NCBI RefSeq assembly: GCF_019793465.1
Contig: NZ_JAILYJ010000001.1
Location: 522,316-586,315, forward strand
Source: Rhizobium croatiense
GTDB lineage: Bacteria; Pseudomonadota; Alphaproteobacteria; Rhizobiales; Rhizobiaceae
Length of the DNA stretch: 64,000 nt
Direction of reading: 5' to 3'
Shown: piece after piece, positions 24,944 through 33,806 of the stretch
How the letters are laid out: every line of letters begins with the position of its first letter
How positions within the stretch are numbered: the first letter of the stretch is position 1
Position numbers and translations under genes: made by a program
Notes under the pieces: model-generated
What the model saw: only the letters and a program-made list of their open reading frames with translations
Told to the model about the DNA's origin: nothing
The model's database searches: none

Positions 24944-26272
24944 ATGCCATCATTCTTCAATCCGACGCGGCGCGGTTTTCTGGCGGGGACTGCCGCTCTC
25001 GGGGCCAGCAGCATGCTCGGCATGCGGCCGGCCGCCGCTGCCGTCGACTGGAAGCGCTTCGCCGGCACCACGCTCGAAGTCAACCTGGTCAAGAGCCCGC
25101 GCAGCGAGATCCTGACCAAGTACCTGCCCGAGTTCGAGGAACTCACCGGCATCAAGGTCAATGCCGAAGCAACGCCCGAACAGCAGCAGCGCCAGAAGAC
25201 GACCATCGAGCTCAGTTCCAGCAAGCCGAGCTTCGACGTCGTGCACATGAGCTACCACGTTCAGAAGCGGCAGTTCGAGAAGGGCGGCTGGCTTGCCGAT
25301 ATCAGCGGTTTCCTCAAGGACCCGGCTCTGACCGATCCGTCGCTCACTGAAAGCGATTTTGCCGAAGCAGGCCTCGCCTTCGCCAAGGATGCGGATGGCG
25401 TCCTGCGTTCGCTGCCTTTCTCGGTCGATTACTGGATCATCTACTGGAACAAGGCGCTGTTCGAAAAGAAAGGGCTTGCTTACCCCACGAGCTTCGAAGA
25501 ACTGGCAAGTGCCGCCGAAGCGCTGACCGATCCTTCGACCAACACCTACGGCTTCGTCGCCCGCGGCCTGAAGAACGCCAACACGCCGGTCTGGACGACG
25601 TTGCTGCTCGGCTACGGTTCGAGCCCGCTCGGACCGGACGGCAAGCTGCGCACGACATCGCAGGAAGCGATCGATGCCGCCACGCTGTACCAGAGGCTGA
25701 TGACCAAGACCGCCCCTCCCGGCGTCTCCGGCTTCAACTGGGCCGAGGCGCAGTCAGCCTTCCTGCAAGGTAAGATCGGGATGTGGCTGGACGGCGTCGG
25801 CTTTGCGCCGCCGATCGAGAACCCGGAAAAGTCGCGTGTCGTCGGCCAGGTCGGGTACGGCATCATGCCGAAAGGCCCGAAGGCGCAGGCGGCGGGAACC
25901 TTCGGCGACGGCCTTGGCGTCGTCGCGGCAAGCCAGAAAAAGGAAGCAGCCTACCTCTTCTGCCAATGGGCGATTTCGCACGACATGGGCGCGCGCCTGC
26001 TGCAGGCCGGCGCCGGCGTTCCTTTCCGCCAGTCCGTTCTCGAGGATGCGAAGGTCCCCGAAGGCGTCAAGATGCCGGCCGCATGGCTGGATGCGGTCGC
26101 CGGCTCCGGCAAGATTTCGCAGCTCGCGCTGCCTGTGATCATTCCGGTCACCGAGTTCCGCGACATCTATGGCGTCGGTCTGACCAACATGATCGGCGGC
26201 GCCGATCCGGCAACCGAGCTGAAGGCGGCGACGGCCCAGTTCGAACCCGTGCTGGCGAAAAGCGAGGGATAA
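24944..26272 (+). CDS. Sugar ABC transporter substrate-binding protein (family 1)
   Basis: 442 residues. A twin-arginine-type signal is visible (TRRGFLAGTAALGASSMLG) with cleavage near AAAA-VDW, so export may use Tat. The mature protein is a family 1 solute-binding protein (MalE/UgpB class): ITVNAEATPEQQQ-like and SFDVVHMSYHVQKRQFEKGGWLADIS, later YGIMPKGPKAQAAGTFGDGLGV. A strong AAAGGAGGAGG ribosome site precedes the ATG. It feeds the two permeases encoded directly after it, with stop and start overlapping (TAATG). Confidence 0.92.
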   Translation: MPSFFNPTRRGFLAGTAALGASSMLGMRPAAAAVDWKRFAGTTLEVNLVKSPRSEILTKYLPEFEELTGIKVNAEATPEQQQRQKTTIELSSSKPSFDVVHMSYHVQKRQFEKGGWLADISGFLKDPALTDPSLTESDFAEAGLAFAKDADGVLRSLPFSVDYWIIYWNKALFEKKGLAYPTSFEELASAAEALTDPSTNTYGFVARGLKNANTPVWTTLLLGYGSSPLGPDGKLRTTSQEAIDAATLYQRLMTKTAPPGVSGFNWAEAQSAFLQGKIGMWLDGVGFAPPIENPEKSRVVGQVGYGIMPKGPKAQAAGTFGDGLGVVAASQKKEAAYLFCQWAISHDMGARLLQAGAGVPFRQSVLEDAKVPEGVKMPAAWLDAVAGSGKISQLALPVIIPVTEFRDIYGVGLTNMIGGADPATELKAATAQFEPVLAKSEG

Positions 26273-27210
26273 TGGCGGCGAGCATCGAAACGGCCGCAGC
26301 GACCAAGGCCGCGTCCAAAGGAAGGAGCAAACCGGATCGGTTTGCTCCCAACTACTGGCCCTTCGTCATCCCGGCGCTGATCGTCATAGCCGCCGTCATC
26401 GTCTTTCCATGGGTCTTTACCCTGTGGATGAGCGTGAACAGCTGGACGCTCGGTCAATCGCAAGTCTTTGCGGGGCTGGACAATTACGCCCGCCTGGCGG
26501 TCGACATGCGTTTCTGGGAGTCGCTCTGGCACACGGTGCTCTATACGACGCTCTCCGTGGCGGCGCCCCTGTTTCTCGGGACGCTCGCCGCGCTGATCTT
26601 CGATGCCCAATTTCCGTTCCGCGGTCTTTTGCGCGGCATATTCGTGATGCCGATGATGGCGACGCCTGTCGCCATCGCGCTAGTGTGGACGATGATGTTC
26701 CATCCGCAACTCGGGGTTCTCAATTACCTCCTGTCCTTTGTCGGCATTGGACCGCAGGAGTGGATCTATAACCAGAGCAGCGTCATCCCCTCCCTGGTTC
26801 TGGTCGAGACCTGGCAATGGACGCCGCTCGTCATGCTGATCGTGCTCGGCGGCCTGGCGGCGGTTCCGCGCGAGCCCTATGAAAGTGCGGAGATCGACGG
26901 AGCGAATGTCTGGCAGAAATTCCGCTATCTGACGCTGCCGATGATTGCGCCGTTCCTGATGATCGCCGTGATCATCCGCAGCATCGATGCGGTGAAGAGC
27001 TTCGACATCATCTACGCCATGACCCAGGGCGGTCCCGGCACGGCCTCGGAAACGATCAACATCTATCTCTACAACACTGCCTTCGCCTATTACGATATCG
27101 GTTATGGCTCGGCCATGGCGGTCATCTTCTTCATCCTGATCGTGCTGCTGTCCTTCGTGCTTCTGATGGTCCGGCAGCGGGCGAACTGGTCGAACGGGGA
27201 GGGACGCTGA
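26272..27210 (+). CDS. Sugar ABC transporter permease (MalF type)
   Basis: 312 residues with an extended cytoplasmic N-terminus (about 25 residues, Ala/Lys-rich) and six hydrophobic spans starting at NYWPFVIPALIVIAAVIVF. The EAA loop reads ESAEIDGANVWQKFRYLTLP near 205. Start and stop overlap both neighbours (TAATG and TGATG), so binding protein and permeases are translated together. No ATP-binding gene is present in this operon. Confidence 0.92.
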   Translation: MAASIETAAATKAASKGRSKPDRFAPNYWPFVIPALIVIAAVIVFPWVFTLWMSVNSWTLGQSQVFAGLDNYARLAVDMRFWESLWHTVLYTTLSVAAPLFLGTLAALIFDAQFPFRGLLRGIFVMPMMATPVAIALVWTMMFHPQLGVLNYLLSFVGIGPQEWIYNQSSVIPSLVLVETWQWTPLVMLIVLGGLAAVPREPYESAEIDGANVWQKFRYLTLPMIAPFLMIAVIIRSIDAVKSFDIIYAMTQGGPGTASETINIYLYNTAFAYYDIGYGSAMAVIFFILIVLLSFVLLMVRQRANWSNGEGR

Positions 27211-28025
27211 TGAAGCGCAAGACGCTCGACCGCATCGGGCTGCTGTTCGTCGCTCTGGTGATGATCTCGCCAGTCATCCTGTTTTTCCTCTGGATGATCT
27301 CGCTGTCGCTGAAATATGAAATCGACAACGGCGCCTATCCGCCGATCTTCATTCCGGAGCGTTTTGCCTGGACGAACTATCTGAAGGTCTTCGAGGAAAA
27401 CAACTTCTTCCTCTATCTCTGGAATTCGCTGCTGGTGACAGGCAGCGCCACGCTTCTGGCGCTCTTGATCGGCGTGCCCGCCGGATATGGCATTGCGCGC
27501 CTGAAGGCGGAGAAGTCGGCGATGGTCATCATGATCGCGCGCATGACGCCGGGGCTGTCCTTCCTCATTCCGCTCTTCCTGCTGTTCCAGTGGCTGAACC
27601 TGCTCGGAACACTGATGCCGCAGATCATCATCCACCTCGTGGTCACGGTGCCGATCGTCGTCTGGATCATGATCGGCTATTTCGAAACCACGCCGATGGA
27701 GCTGGAAGAGGCCGCAAGCATCGACGGCGCCACCCCCTGGCAGGTTTTCCGCCTGGTCGCTCTGCCGATCGCGAGGCCGGGCATCGTCGTCTCCTTCATC
27801 CTGTCGGTCATCTTCTCCTGGAACAACTTCGTCTTCGGTATCGTGCTCGCCAGCCGCGAGACGCGCACACTTCCCGTCGCCGTCTACAACATGCTTTCCT
27901 TCGAACAGGTCAGTTGGGGGCCGCTTGCAACGGCGGCGTTGATCGTCACTTTGCCCGTGCTGATCTTGACCGTGTTCGCGCAACGGCAGATCGTGGCAGG
28001 CCTGACGGCCGGAGCCGTCAAATGA
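27210..28025 (+). CDS. Sugar ABC transporter permease (MalG type)
   Basis: 271-residue inner-membrane permease with six spans and the EAA loop EEAASIDGATPWQVFRLVALP near 165. Its ATG overlaps the previous stop. Together with the preceding permease it forms the channel for a carbohydrate of unknown identity. The ATPase must come from elsewhere, as in systems that share a common sugar ATPase. Confidence 0.92.
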   Translation: MKRKTLDRIGLLFVALVMISPVILFFLWMISLSLKYEIDNGAYPPIFIPERFAWTNYLKVFEENNFFLYLWNSLLVTGSATLLALLIGVPAGYGIARLKAEKSAMVIMIARMTPGLSFLIPLFLLFQWLNLLGTLMPQIIIHLVVTVPIVVWIMIGYFETTPMELEEAASIDGATPWQVFRLVALPIARPGIVVSFILSVIFSWNNFVFGIVLASRETRTLPVAVYNMLSFEQVSWGPLATAALIVTLPVLILTVFAQRQIVAGLTAGAVK

Positions 28026-28041
28026 GCGGGCGAGGCGGCTC

Positions 28042-29025
28042 TTGATAACCTCCTTCAGCTTCGACCCGCCGCCCGGTCCGCCGCGCCGCGTATTATGTGT
28101 CGGCGCCGCGGTTCTGGACACGCTGTTTCGCGTCCGAACTTTGCCCGCCGGCCAGGGCAAGATCCTGCCCTATGAGATGCTGCAGGTCGCCGAAGGCATG
28201 GCGTCGAGTGCCGCCTACGCCATCGTCCGGCTCGGCGGCGCCGCCAGCCTCTGGGGCGCGGTTGGCGACGATGCCGCCGGCGAACGCATTATAGCCGACT
28301 TCGGCAAGAGCGGCATCGAGACGCGCGACATGCTGCGTGTCGACGGCGCCCGCTCGGCCATCTCGACGATCCTCATCGATGACCAGGGCGAGCGCTTGAT
28401 CGTGCCCTTCTACGACGAGCGGCTGCACGATACGGTCAGGCCGGTCAGCGCGCAGGAGATTTCTGCCTTCGATGCCGTGCTGGTCGACGTCCGCTGGCCG
28501 AAGCTGGCGTTGCGGACGCTGATCGCGGCCGGCGAAGCCGGCAAACCTGCCATTCTCGATGGCGATGTTGCAGGCGAGGGCGTCATCGAGATGCTTGCGC
28601 CGGCCGCCTCTCACATCATCTTTTCGCAGCCGGCCGCCGAGCGGCTTGCCGGAACGGCAGAGCTCGTGGAAAGCGTGGGCCTTCTGAAGCGCAAATTTGA
28701 ACATGCTTTCATCAGCGTCACGGCTGGCGAGAGCGGCTCCCTCTGGTTCGATGAACCAAGCGGCGCCATCCGCCATCTTGCCGCTCCGACGGTCAGAGCG
28801 GTTGACACGCTTGCGGCAGGCGACATCTTCCATGGCGCGTTCGCGCTGGCGATCGCTGAAGGCCTGCCGATCGAAGAGACGATGCGATTGTCGTCCATGG
28901 CGGCGGCGCTCAAATGCCAGGTGTTCGGCGGACGCACCGGCGCGCCCACGCGAGCCGAGGTGAGCGATGCTCTTCGGGCTTGGAACGTCGGCGTTTCCCA
29001 GCAGGCGAACAAAATCGTTCGATAG
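28042..29025 (+). CDS. PfkB-family sugar kinase
   Basis: 327 residues starting at TTG 28042 with GAGG seven bases upstream; no in-frame ATG is near the start. The N-terminus VLCVGAAVLDTLFRV and the GGAASLWGAVGDDAAG segment are PfkB motif 1. Motif 2 is VDTLAAGDIFHGAF, where the catalytic Asp follows an Ala-Ala instead of the usual Gly-Ala. Such kinases phosphorylate ribose, fructose, adenosine or 2-keto-3-deoxygluconate. With the DHDPS-type aldolase at the head of this operon, a keto-deoxy sugar acid is a reasonable but unproven substrate. Confidence 0.85.
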   Translation: MITSFSFDPPPGPPRRVLCVGAAVLDTLFRVRTLPAGQGKILPYEMLQVAEGMASSAAYAIVRLGGAASLWGAVGDDAAGERIIADFGKSGIETRDMLRVDGARSAISTILIDDQGERLIVPFYDERLHDTVRPVSAQEISAFDAVLVDVRWPKLALRTLIAAGEAGKPAILDGDVAGEGVIEMLAPAASHIIFSQPAAERLAGTAELVESVGLLKRKFEHAFISVTAGESGSLWFDEPSGAIRHLAAPTVRAVDTLAAGDIFHGAFALAIAEGLPIEETMRLSSMAAALKCQVFGGRTGAPTRAEVSDALRAWNVGVSQQANKIVR

Positions 29026-29125
29026 CTGAGCCGGACGCAGTGGCGTCGCCGACGGCGCCATGCGCCTCGCCGCTGTAGGAGGGCTCAGGCTTGCCAAATT
29101 TTGCCATGGTGGCTACTTTGGTCCC

Positions 29126-29365
29126 ATGAGCACAATGAATATCTCGCTACCGGATAATCTGAAGCACTTCGTCGACCAGCAGGTCGCCGGTCGAGGATAT
29201 GGCACGAGCAGCGAGTACGTGCGCGAACTGATCCGTCGCGATCGGGATCGGCAGCAGTTGCGCAATCTTCTGCTTGAGGGCGCGTCATCCGAGGCGACCG
29301 AACCCGTTAATACGAGCTATTTCGATAGTTTGCGCGAGCGCGCGACGAAACAAAGCTCCAAGTGA
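29126..29365 (+). CDS. parD: ParD-type ribbon-helix-helix antitoxin
   Basis: 79 residues. The N-terminal ribbon-helix-helix MNISLPDNLKHFVDQQV is followed by GYGTSSEYVRELIRRD, the ParD/CC2985 signature, then a flexible C-terminal tail that would wrap the toxin. ATG 29126 is used; ATG 29135 three codons later is equally possible. It overlaps the toxin start by four bases (GTGA), as is standard for autoregulated type II toxin-antitoxin pairs. Confidence 0.92.
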   Translation: MSTMNISLPDNLKHFVDQQVAGRGYGTSSEYVRELIRRDRDRQQLRNLLLEGASSEATEPVNTSYFDSLRERATKQSSK

Positions 29366-29694
29366 CCGCGAAACCGATCGTCCCCCGCCAGTCGGCTCGC
29401 GGGGATGTCGAGAATGCGGTGGATTATTACGCTCACACCGCGGGAGCACAGATAGCGATAGGCTTCATCGATGCACTGCAATCGACCTATACCTTGATCG
29501 CAGAGCATCCCGCATCCGGTTCGCTGCGCTACGCATATGAACTCGGCCTGCTCGATCTGCGCTGCATGACGATCAGGGGTTTTCCCTATGTGATCTTCTA
29601 CCTTGAGCGGGCCGACCATGTCGACGTATGGCGGATTCTGCACGCCAAGCAGGATATTCCAGCGTGGCTGCAGGATTCAGAGGCATCGGAATAG
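29362..29694 (+). CDS. parE: ParE/RelE-superfamily toxin
   Basis: 110 residues from a GTG start. The pattern ARGDVENAVDYYAHTAGAQIAIGFIDALQ with HPASGSLRYAYELGLLDLRCM, GFPYVIFYLERADHVDVWRILHAKQD is typical of ParE toxins, most of which poison DNA gyrase. Its context is the strictly coupled antitoxin gene before it. It ends about 90 bp before the convergent YjfC-like gene. The toxin looks intact. Confidence 0.92.
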   Translation: MTAKPIVPRQSARGDVENAVDYYAHTAGAQIAIGFIDALQSTYTLIAEHPASGSLRYAYELGLLDLRCMTIRGFPYVIFYLERADHVDVWRILHAKQDIPAWLQDSEASE

Positions 29695-29786
29695 CACGGC
29701 TATTTGTGATGGCCCTTCTTCTGAAGGCTTTGGTTCCATAAGCTATCTTATGCCATTTTTGCTCGCATCGGGAGTTACCAAAACTT

Positions 29787-30944
29787 TCATTCCATTATAA
29801 CGTGCGGCACGAAACGCGATAGATTGGCCGTTATCCGTGTCCGATCTTCGCGAACCGCAAGACCGCATGCACGATCACCGGCGACCCAGCTGCCGAGCAC
29901 GGCGAAGCCGCCGTCGCTTTCGAAAAGCGGAGCATAGGCCTGGATGATGAAACCTTCGTCGCCGTAATCGCCCGGAGCCGAAACCAGTTCCCGCCCCTGT
30001 CGAAATATCGTGACGTTCTCACCTTCTCGCGACAACAGCGGTTTGCGCACATAGTCGGTCAAGGTGGACGCCGCCGGGTCATCGGTGAAATAGCTCGGCA
30101 AAAGATTGGGGTGATTGGGGTGGCGCTGCCAGAGCAAAGGCAGAAGGCCCTTGTTGGAAAGCACAGCCTTCCAGGCGGGCTCGACGAAGACATCGCCCGA
30201 GCGCGCGAGTTCGCGGGCAAACGGCTCGCGCAGCATGAATTCCCACGGGTACAGCTTGAAGCAGCGGTCGATCACCCGATCCTTGAGATCGGTGTAGCGG
30301 CCCTCAGCGTCGATGCCGATCTCGCGGATGTCGAGAAGCTCGACGCGATGGCCAGCCTGTACCGCACAGTCCATGAGATAGACCGTCGTGCCACGATCCT
30401 CCTCATTGTCGGTTATCGCCGCGAAGTGGAAGATCGGCTCCTTGGGAAACTGGTCGAACGCCTCGACAAGGCTCTCCTGCAGGAAATTATACTGGTCCGC
30501 TTCCTTCGGCAGAACCCCCAAAGCGATCTGATCGGTCAGCCAGTTGAACTGAAAATAGGCAGTCTCGAAGACGGAGGTGGGAGTATCGGCGTTGTATTCG
30601 AGCAGCTTGGCCGGGCCGCTGCCGTCGTAAGCAAGATCGAAACGGCCGTAAAGATGCTGGTCGCGACGCTGCCAGGAGCGCTGCACCACATCGCGCAGGT
30701 CCTCCGGAATGGCCAGCCTGTCGAGCGACTCTTCGCTGCCGACGATATCACCGACCAGATCCATGCACATGTCATGCAGTTCCTGGCTCGGTTCTTCGAT
30801 CTGCGTCTCGATCTCATCGAGCGTGAACGTATAGGCGGCATCGTCGAGCCAGTAGGGCTCGCCATACATGACGTGAAATCCGAAGCCGACGGCGCGCGCC
30901 TTGTCACGCCAATCAGGACGCGCGGGAAGAGTGATGCGCTTCAT
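29787..30944 (-). CDS. yjfC: Glutathionylspermidine-synthase-like ATP-grasp protein (YjfC/YgiC family)
   Basis: 385 residues, matching the single-domain YjfC/YgiC proteins rather than the 619-residue bifunctional Gsp of E. coli; the amidase domain is absent. Family hallmarks include LLEYNADTPTSVFETA near 122, EDRGTTVYLMDCA near 180, KAVLSNKGLLPLLW near 258 and the C-terminal GSWVAGDRACGLAVRED. The start MKRITLP at 30944 lies one base after the stop of the lipoprotein gene. It is the last gene of the PspA-associated minus-strand arm. Substrate unknown; synthetase activity toward glutathione-like peptides is family knowledge only. Confidence 0.9.
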   Translation of the reverse strand: MKRITLPARPDWRDKARAVGFGFHVMYGEPYWLDDAAYTFTLDEIETQIEEPSQELHDMCMDLVGDIVGSEESLDRLAIPEDLRDVVQRSWQRRDQHLYGRFDLAYDGSGPAKLLEYNADTPTSVFETAYFQFNWLTDQIALGVLPKEADQYNFLQESLVEAFDQFPKEPIFHFAAITDNEEDRGTTVYLMDCAVQAGHRVELLDIREIGIDAEGRYTDLKDRVIDRCFKLYPWEFMLREPFARELARSGDVFVEPAWKAVLSNKGLLPLLWQRHPNHPNLLPSYFTDDPAASTLTDYVRKPLLSREGENVTIFRQGRELVSAPGDYGDEGFIIQAYAPLFESDGGFAVLGSWVAGDRACGLAVREDRTRITANLSRFVPHVIME

Positions 30945-30945
30945 G

Positions 30946-31542
30946 TCAGCCGCCGAAACTGAAGGACGAACGGCCCCCGAAGCCCTGCCGGGCGACGGTA
31001 CGGGTATTGACATTGATCGGCTTGACACTCTGGCGCGAAGGCGCAGTCACACTGTCCGCGCCGCCTGAGCGAACCGTCGTTGTCAGTGTCTGCCCCGAGC
31101 GATTGCGATAAATCGGCGTCGAACCGTAGTAGGAACCACTCGCCTCCTGGCGCCGGCGATAATCGGAATAGTCGCTGATGTTGTTCAGTGCCGAAGACAG
31201 CATGTAGCCTGCCAGGAACGGCGTAAAGAAGCTGCCGCTGCCGCCGGTATTGTTGGGGACGGCGCTTGCCTGCTGTTCCGTGCACTGGCCCTTGCCATAT
31301 TCGGCTTCGCAGGCGGCCATGCCGTCGAAACGCGGCGCGGCGGCGAGGTGGGCCCGCATCGCATCCTGATAGCCGGCTTGGCAGACCTGCCGGTCCATGC
31401 CGGATGCCACGCATTGGTCGACGGAGGTGAACATAACCTCCGAAGGCGTCTGATCGCCGCAACCGGATAGCGCCAGGGTCGAGGCAGCGATAGTGCCAAG
31501 GGCCAGGAAAGGTCGTCTATGCCCGCTCTTACGTCTGCGCAT
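30946..31542 (-). CDS. yjfM: DUF1190 lipoprotein (YjfM/YgiB family)
   Basis: 198 residues with a basic N-terminus, hydrophobic stretch and lipobox LALSGC near 22-27, hence an outer- or inner-membrane lipoprotein. Cys-rich central part (DQCVASGMDRQVCQAGYQDA, ACEAEYGKGQC), then SFFTPFLAGYMLSSAL, and a Gly/Ser-rich C-terminus ending in SFSFGG as in YgiB. It is the standard genetic partner of YgiC/YjfC proteins and lies next to one here. Confidence 0.9.
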   Translation of the reverse strand: MRRRKSGHRRPFLALGTIAASTLALSGCGDQTPSEVMFTSVDQCVASGMDRQVCQAGYQDAMRAHLAAAPRFDGMAACEAEYGKGQCTEQQASAVPNNTGGSGSFFTPFLAGYMLSSALNNISDYSDYRRRQEASGSYYGSTPIYRNRSGQTLTTTVRSGGADSVTAPSRQSVKPINVNTRTVARQGFGGRSSFSFGG

Positions 31543-31554
31543 CGTTCCCTCCCC

Positions 31555-31956
31555 TCAATAGGTCATGCAGGCGGCGTTGAGAATACCGATGACCAGCGCG
31601 ATGCCGCCGCCCCAGATGCCTGCGGCGATATTGTCGGCAGTGATCTTCTCATGCAGGTCCGTCATGGTGAAATTCGCAATATAGAAAGCGAGGATCTGCG
31701 CCAGAATGCCGACCACCGCCCATATGATATAGTCGACGATGCTGACCGAATTGGCCGCGGCCGAAGCCAGAGGCAGACTGAAACCGACAAGCGCTCCCAA
31801 GAATGCCGTGACCGCGGCAAGATTGCCTGCGCGAATGAGCTGGACTTCCTTTTGCGGTGTCAGGAATGTGTAGACCACCGCGAAAACAGCGTATGCGGCT
31901 AGACCGACGGCGAAATAGCCAAGGAAGGCAGGCAGGCCCGCCACGTAATCGAGCAT
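31555..31956 (-). CDS. yjfL: DUF350 membrane protein (YjfL family)
   Basis: 133 residues, four hydrophobic spans (around 10-30, 47-68, 72-95 and 110-130), with the DUF350 core LAAYAVFAVVYTFLTPQKE and ITADNIAAGIWGGG. An inner-membrane protein of unknown function that in E. coli lies between yjfK and yjfM, the same order as here. It is 12 bp upstream of the lipoprotein gene. Confidence 0.9.
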   Translation of the reverse strand: MLDYVAGLPAFLGYFAVGLAAYAVFAVVYTFLTPQKEVQLIRAGNLAAVTAFLGALVGFSLPLASAAANSVSIVDYIIWAVVGILAQILAFYIANFTMTDLHEKITADNIAAGIWGGGIALVIGILNAACMTY

Positions 31957-31990
31957 TGATAAATTCCTCCGTTAAAATTGATAGGGTCCA

Positions 31991-32650
31991 TCAGACGCGG
32001 CGAACATCGGCTGGAGCCAGACCGTAACCGATCAGAAATTCCACTGAACTGCCCGCCTGGCTCTGGCCGAGGTCGAGGTCGCGCTCGACGTTGATCAGAA
32101 GCATTTCGCGCGTCGAGCCAAGTGGGCGGTAATACAACATGCAGGTCTGATGAATGGAGCGCTGCGCTTCGCCGTCGTCGACCTTTTCGGTAAATTCCAC
32201 CAGTTGGGCGCGTTCCGGGCCGTCGCCCCAGAATCGGTTATAGAGGATCCCGTCGGCATCATAGGATGGCTGGCCGATCAGACCGGCCGGACCGGTCCAG
32301 CGGCTCCATTCGCTCTGACCGGCCGGCACGACGCTGTCCCACGGCTGATAAAAGCTGATATCGTCGATCGCGTCACCCGGCTTGCCCGAGGCCGACATCA
32401 CCTGAATCATCCGGTTCTCTTCATCGTAGTAGCGCGACAGAACCGTGGCGGCATCGAGCGAAACCTCACCGTAGCCGGCAATGATGAACGGCCCGCTCCG
32501 TGGCAGCGGCATGGCCGGCTCGCCGCCCAAAGCATCGGCTTCAAGGGAGAGGAAATCGATCTCGAACGCCCCGCCGATGGCCACGTTCAAGGGACCGAGC
32601 TCTTTTGGCAGGGGTTTTTCGTCCTTGTTTCCGCCGAACCAGCCGATCAT
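31991..32650 (-). CDS. yjfK: DUF2491 protein (YjfK family)
   Basis: 219 residues, cytoplasmic. Begins MIGWFGGNKDEKPLPKELGP and has FYQPWDSVVPAGQSEWSRWTGP and ILYNRFWGDG in the middle, then GSTREMLLINVERDLDL. Resembles the E. coli YjfK family by size, gene order and composition. Its start overlaps the ion-channel stop (ATGA). Function unknown; association with PspA and DUF350 genes indicates membrane stress. Confidence 0.82.
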   Translation of the reverse strand: MIGWFGGNKDEKPLPKELGPLNVAIGGAFEIDFLSLEADALGGEPAMPLPRSGPFIIAGYGEVSLDAATVLSRYYDEENRMIQVMSASGKPGDAIDDISFYQPWDSVVPAGQSEWSRWTGPAGLIGQPSYDADGILYNRFWGDGPERAQLVEFTEKVDDGEAQRSIHQTCMLYYRPLGSTREMLLINVERDLDLGQSQAGSSVEFLIGYGLAPADVRRV

Positions 32651-33711
32651 GTTTCGTCTCCCATTCTAGCCCAGGCGATGGCACCGGGATCTAGCCGCAT
32701 TCCGCTGATGTAGTAAAGAGTCTCGCCGCCGCGCATCGGCGTCTCGTCTCGGCAATTAAGATCGGTCACGCCCTCGCTCAGCATGCCCACCAGTGTCACA
32801 TTGTACCGACGCTTGAGCCTTAAAAATACGTCGCCATAGAGTAGTGGCGTTTGCAAAGGCGGTACCGGCAGGGAAAAGGCCGTGTCTGTAGAGGCGGCCG
32901 ACAGCAGCCGTGCGGCGATTTCCGAGGAGCCCGGGTCACGCGCCGAACGCGATAGAAGTTCCTCGGCGAGCGAGCCGACCGCCTCGACGCGCGGCCGCAG
33001 CTGTTTGACCATCTGTGCCGTGCGGTCATCGGCGAAATAGGCCACGATATGGGCATTGGGTGCGTGATCCTCGGCAATCAGGACTGCGGCCAGCGTTTCA
33101 TCGTCATTGGCGCCGCGCGCGATGATCGCGCGCGCCTCAGCCACACCGGCCCGCATCAGAGCGTCGGCATCGGCAAGCCGATCGCTTCTGATATAGTCAG
33201 CGTAGTCGGCGGCGGGATTTTCCGGCAGATCCTTGGCGACCAGAACGCTCATCGGCTCGTTGGCATGGCGTTCGGAATGCAGCAGCCGCAGCGTCTGGTA
33301 TGTCTGCCCCTCTTGCCAGCCCAGAACGATGATGTGGCCGGCGCGTTCGCTGTAATCACCCAATCCGCGCATGCGATTCCTCCAGATCGTACCGATAGCT
33401 GTCAACAACTTGCCAAGAACTGCCGTAAAGATGGCAATGCCACCGGGAAGAACGACCAGGACGGCGATGATCCGGCCGGGCGCCGACTTTGGAGAAAGAT
33501 CGCCATAGCCGACAGTCGTTGCAGTGACCATATAGTAATAAAGGAAGTCGACCGGGTTGCCGACGAGATCGTCCTCGCCTGCCAGCATAAAGAGCAGGTA
33601 AGACACGACCAGATGGAGAACGAGGATAAGAAAAACGGCTGACCATGCCAATTCGCCGAGCGAAAGATATATACGCCGCAGAAATGAAGCGATAAATGGC
33701 AAGCGATTCAC
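32647..33711 (-). CDS. Two-helix potassium channel with RCK/TrkA-N domain
   Basis: 354 residues. Two membrane helices (about 22-43 and 84-105) flank a pore loop with the K+ selectivity filter TVGYGD at 66-71. A cytoplasmic TrkA-N Rossmann domain follows (IIVLGWQEGQTYQTLRLL near 128; the glycine motif GxGxxG is degenerate) and ends in a RCK-C-like part. It heads the minus-strand arm of the PspA module. In E. coli the matching yjf operon has no channel gene, so this is a lineage-specific addition that links membrane potential to PspA. Confidence 0.9.
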   Translation of the reverse strand: MNRLPFIASFLRRIYLSLGELAWSAVFLILVLHLVVSYLLFMLAGEDDLVGNPVDFLYYYMVTATTVGYGDLSPKSAPGRIIAVLVVLPGGIAIFTAVLGKLLTAIGTIWRNRMRGLGDYSERAGHIIVLGWQEGQTYQTLRLLHSERHANEPMSVLVAKDLPENPAADYADYIRSDRLADADALMRAGVAEARAIIARGANDDETLAAVLIAEDHAPNAHIVAYFADDRTAQMVKQLRPRVEAVGSLAEELLSRSARDPGSSEIAARLLSAASTDTAFSLPVPPLQTPLLYGDVFLRLKRRYNVTLVGMLSEGVTDLNCRDETPMRGGETLYYISGMRLDPGAIAWARMGDET

Positions 33712-33806
33712 CCCCGTTGCTAACGTGCACCCTACCGAAATTTATTTCGCGCGCCAGACCTTTAAGTTGTAAACCGACTACCCAGATATTTTTGACGCTC
33801 TAACCG

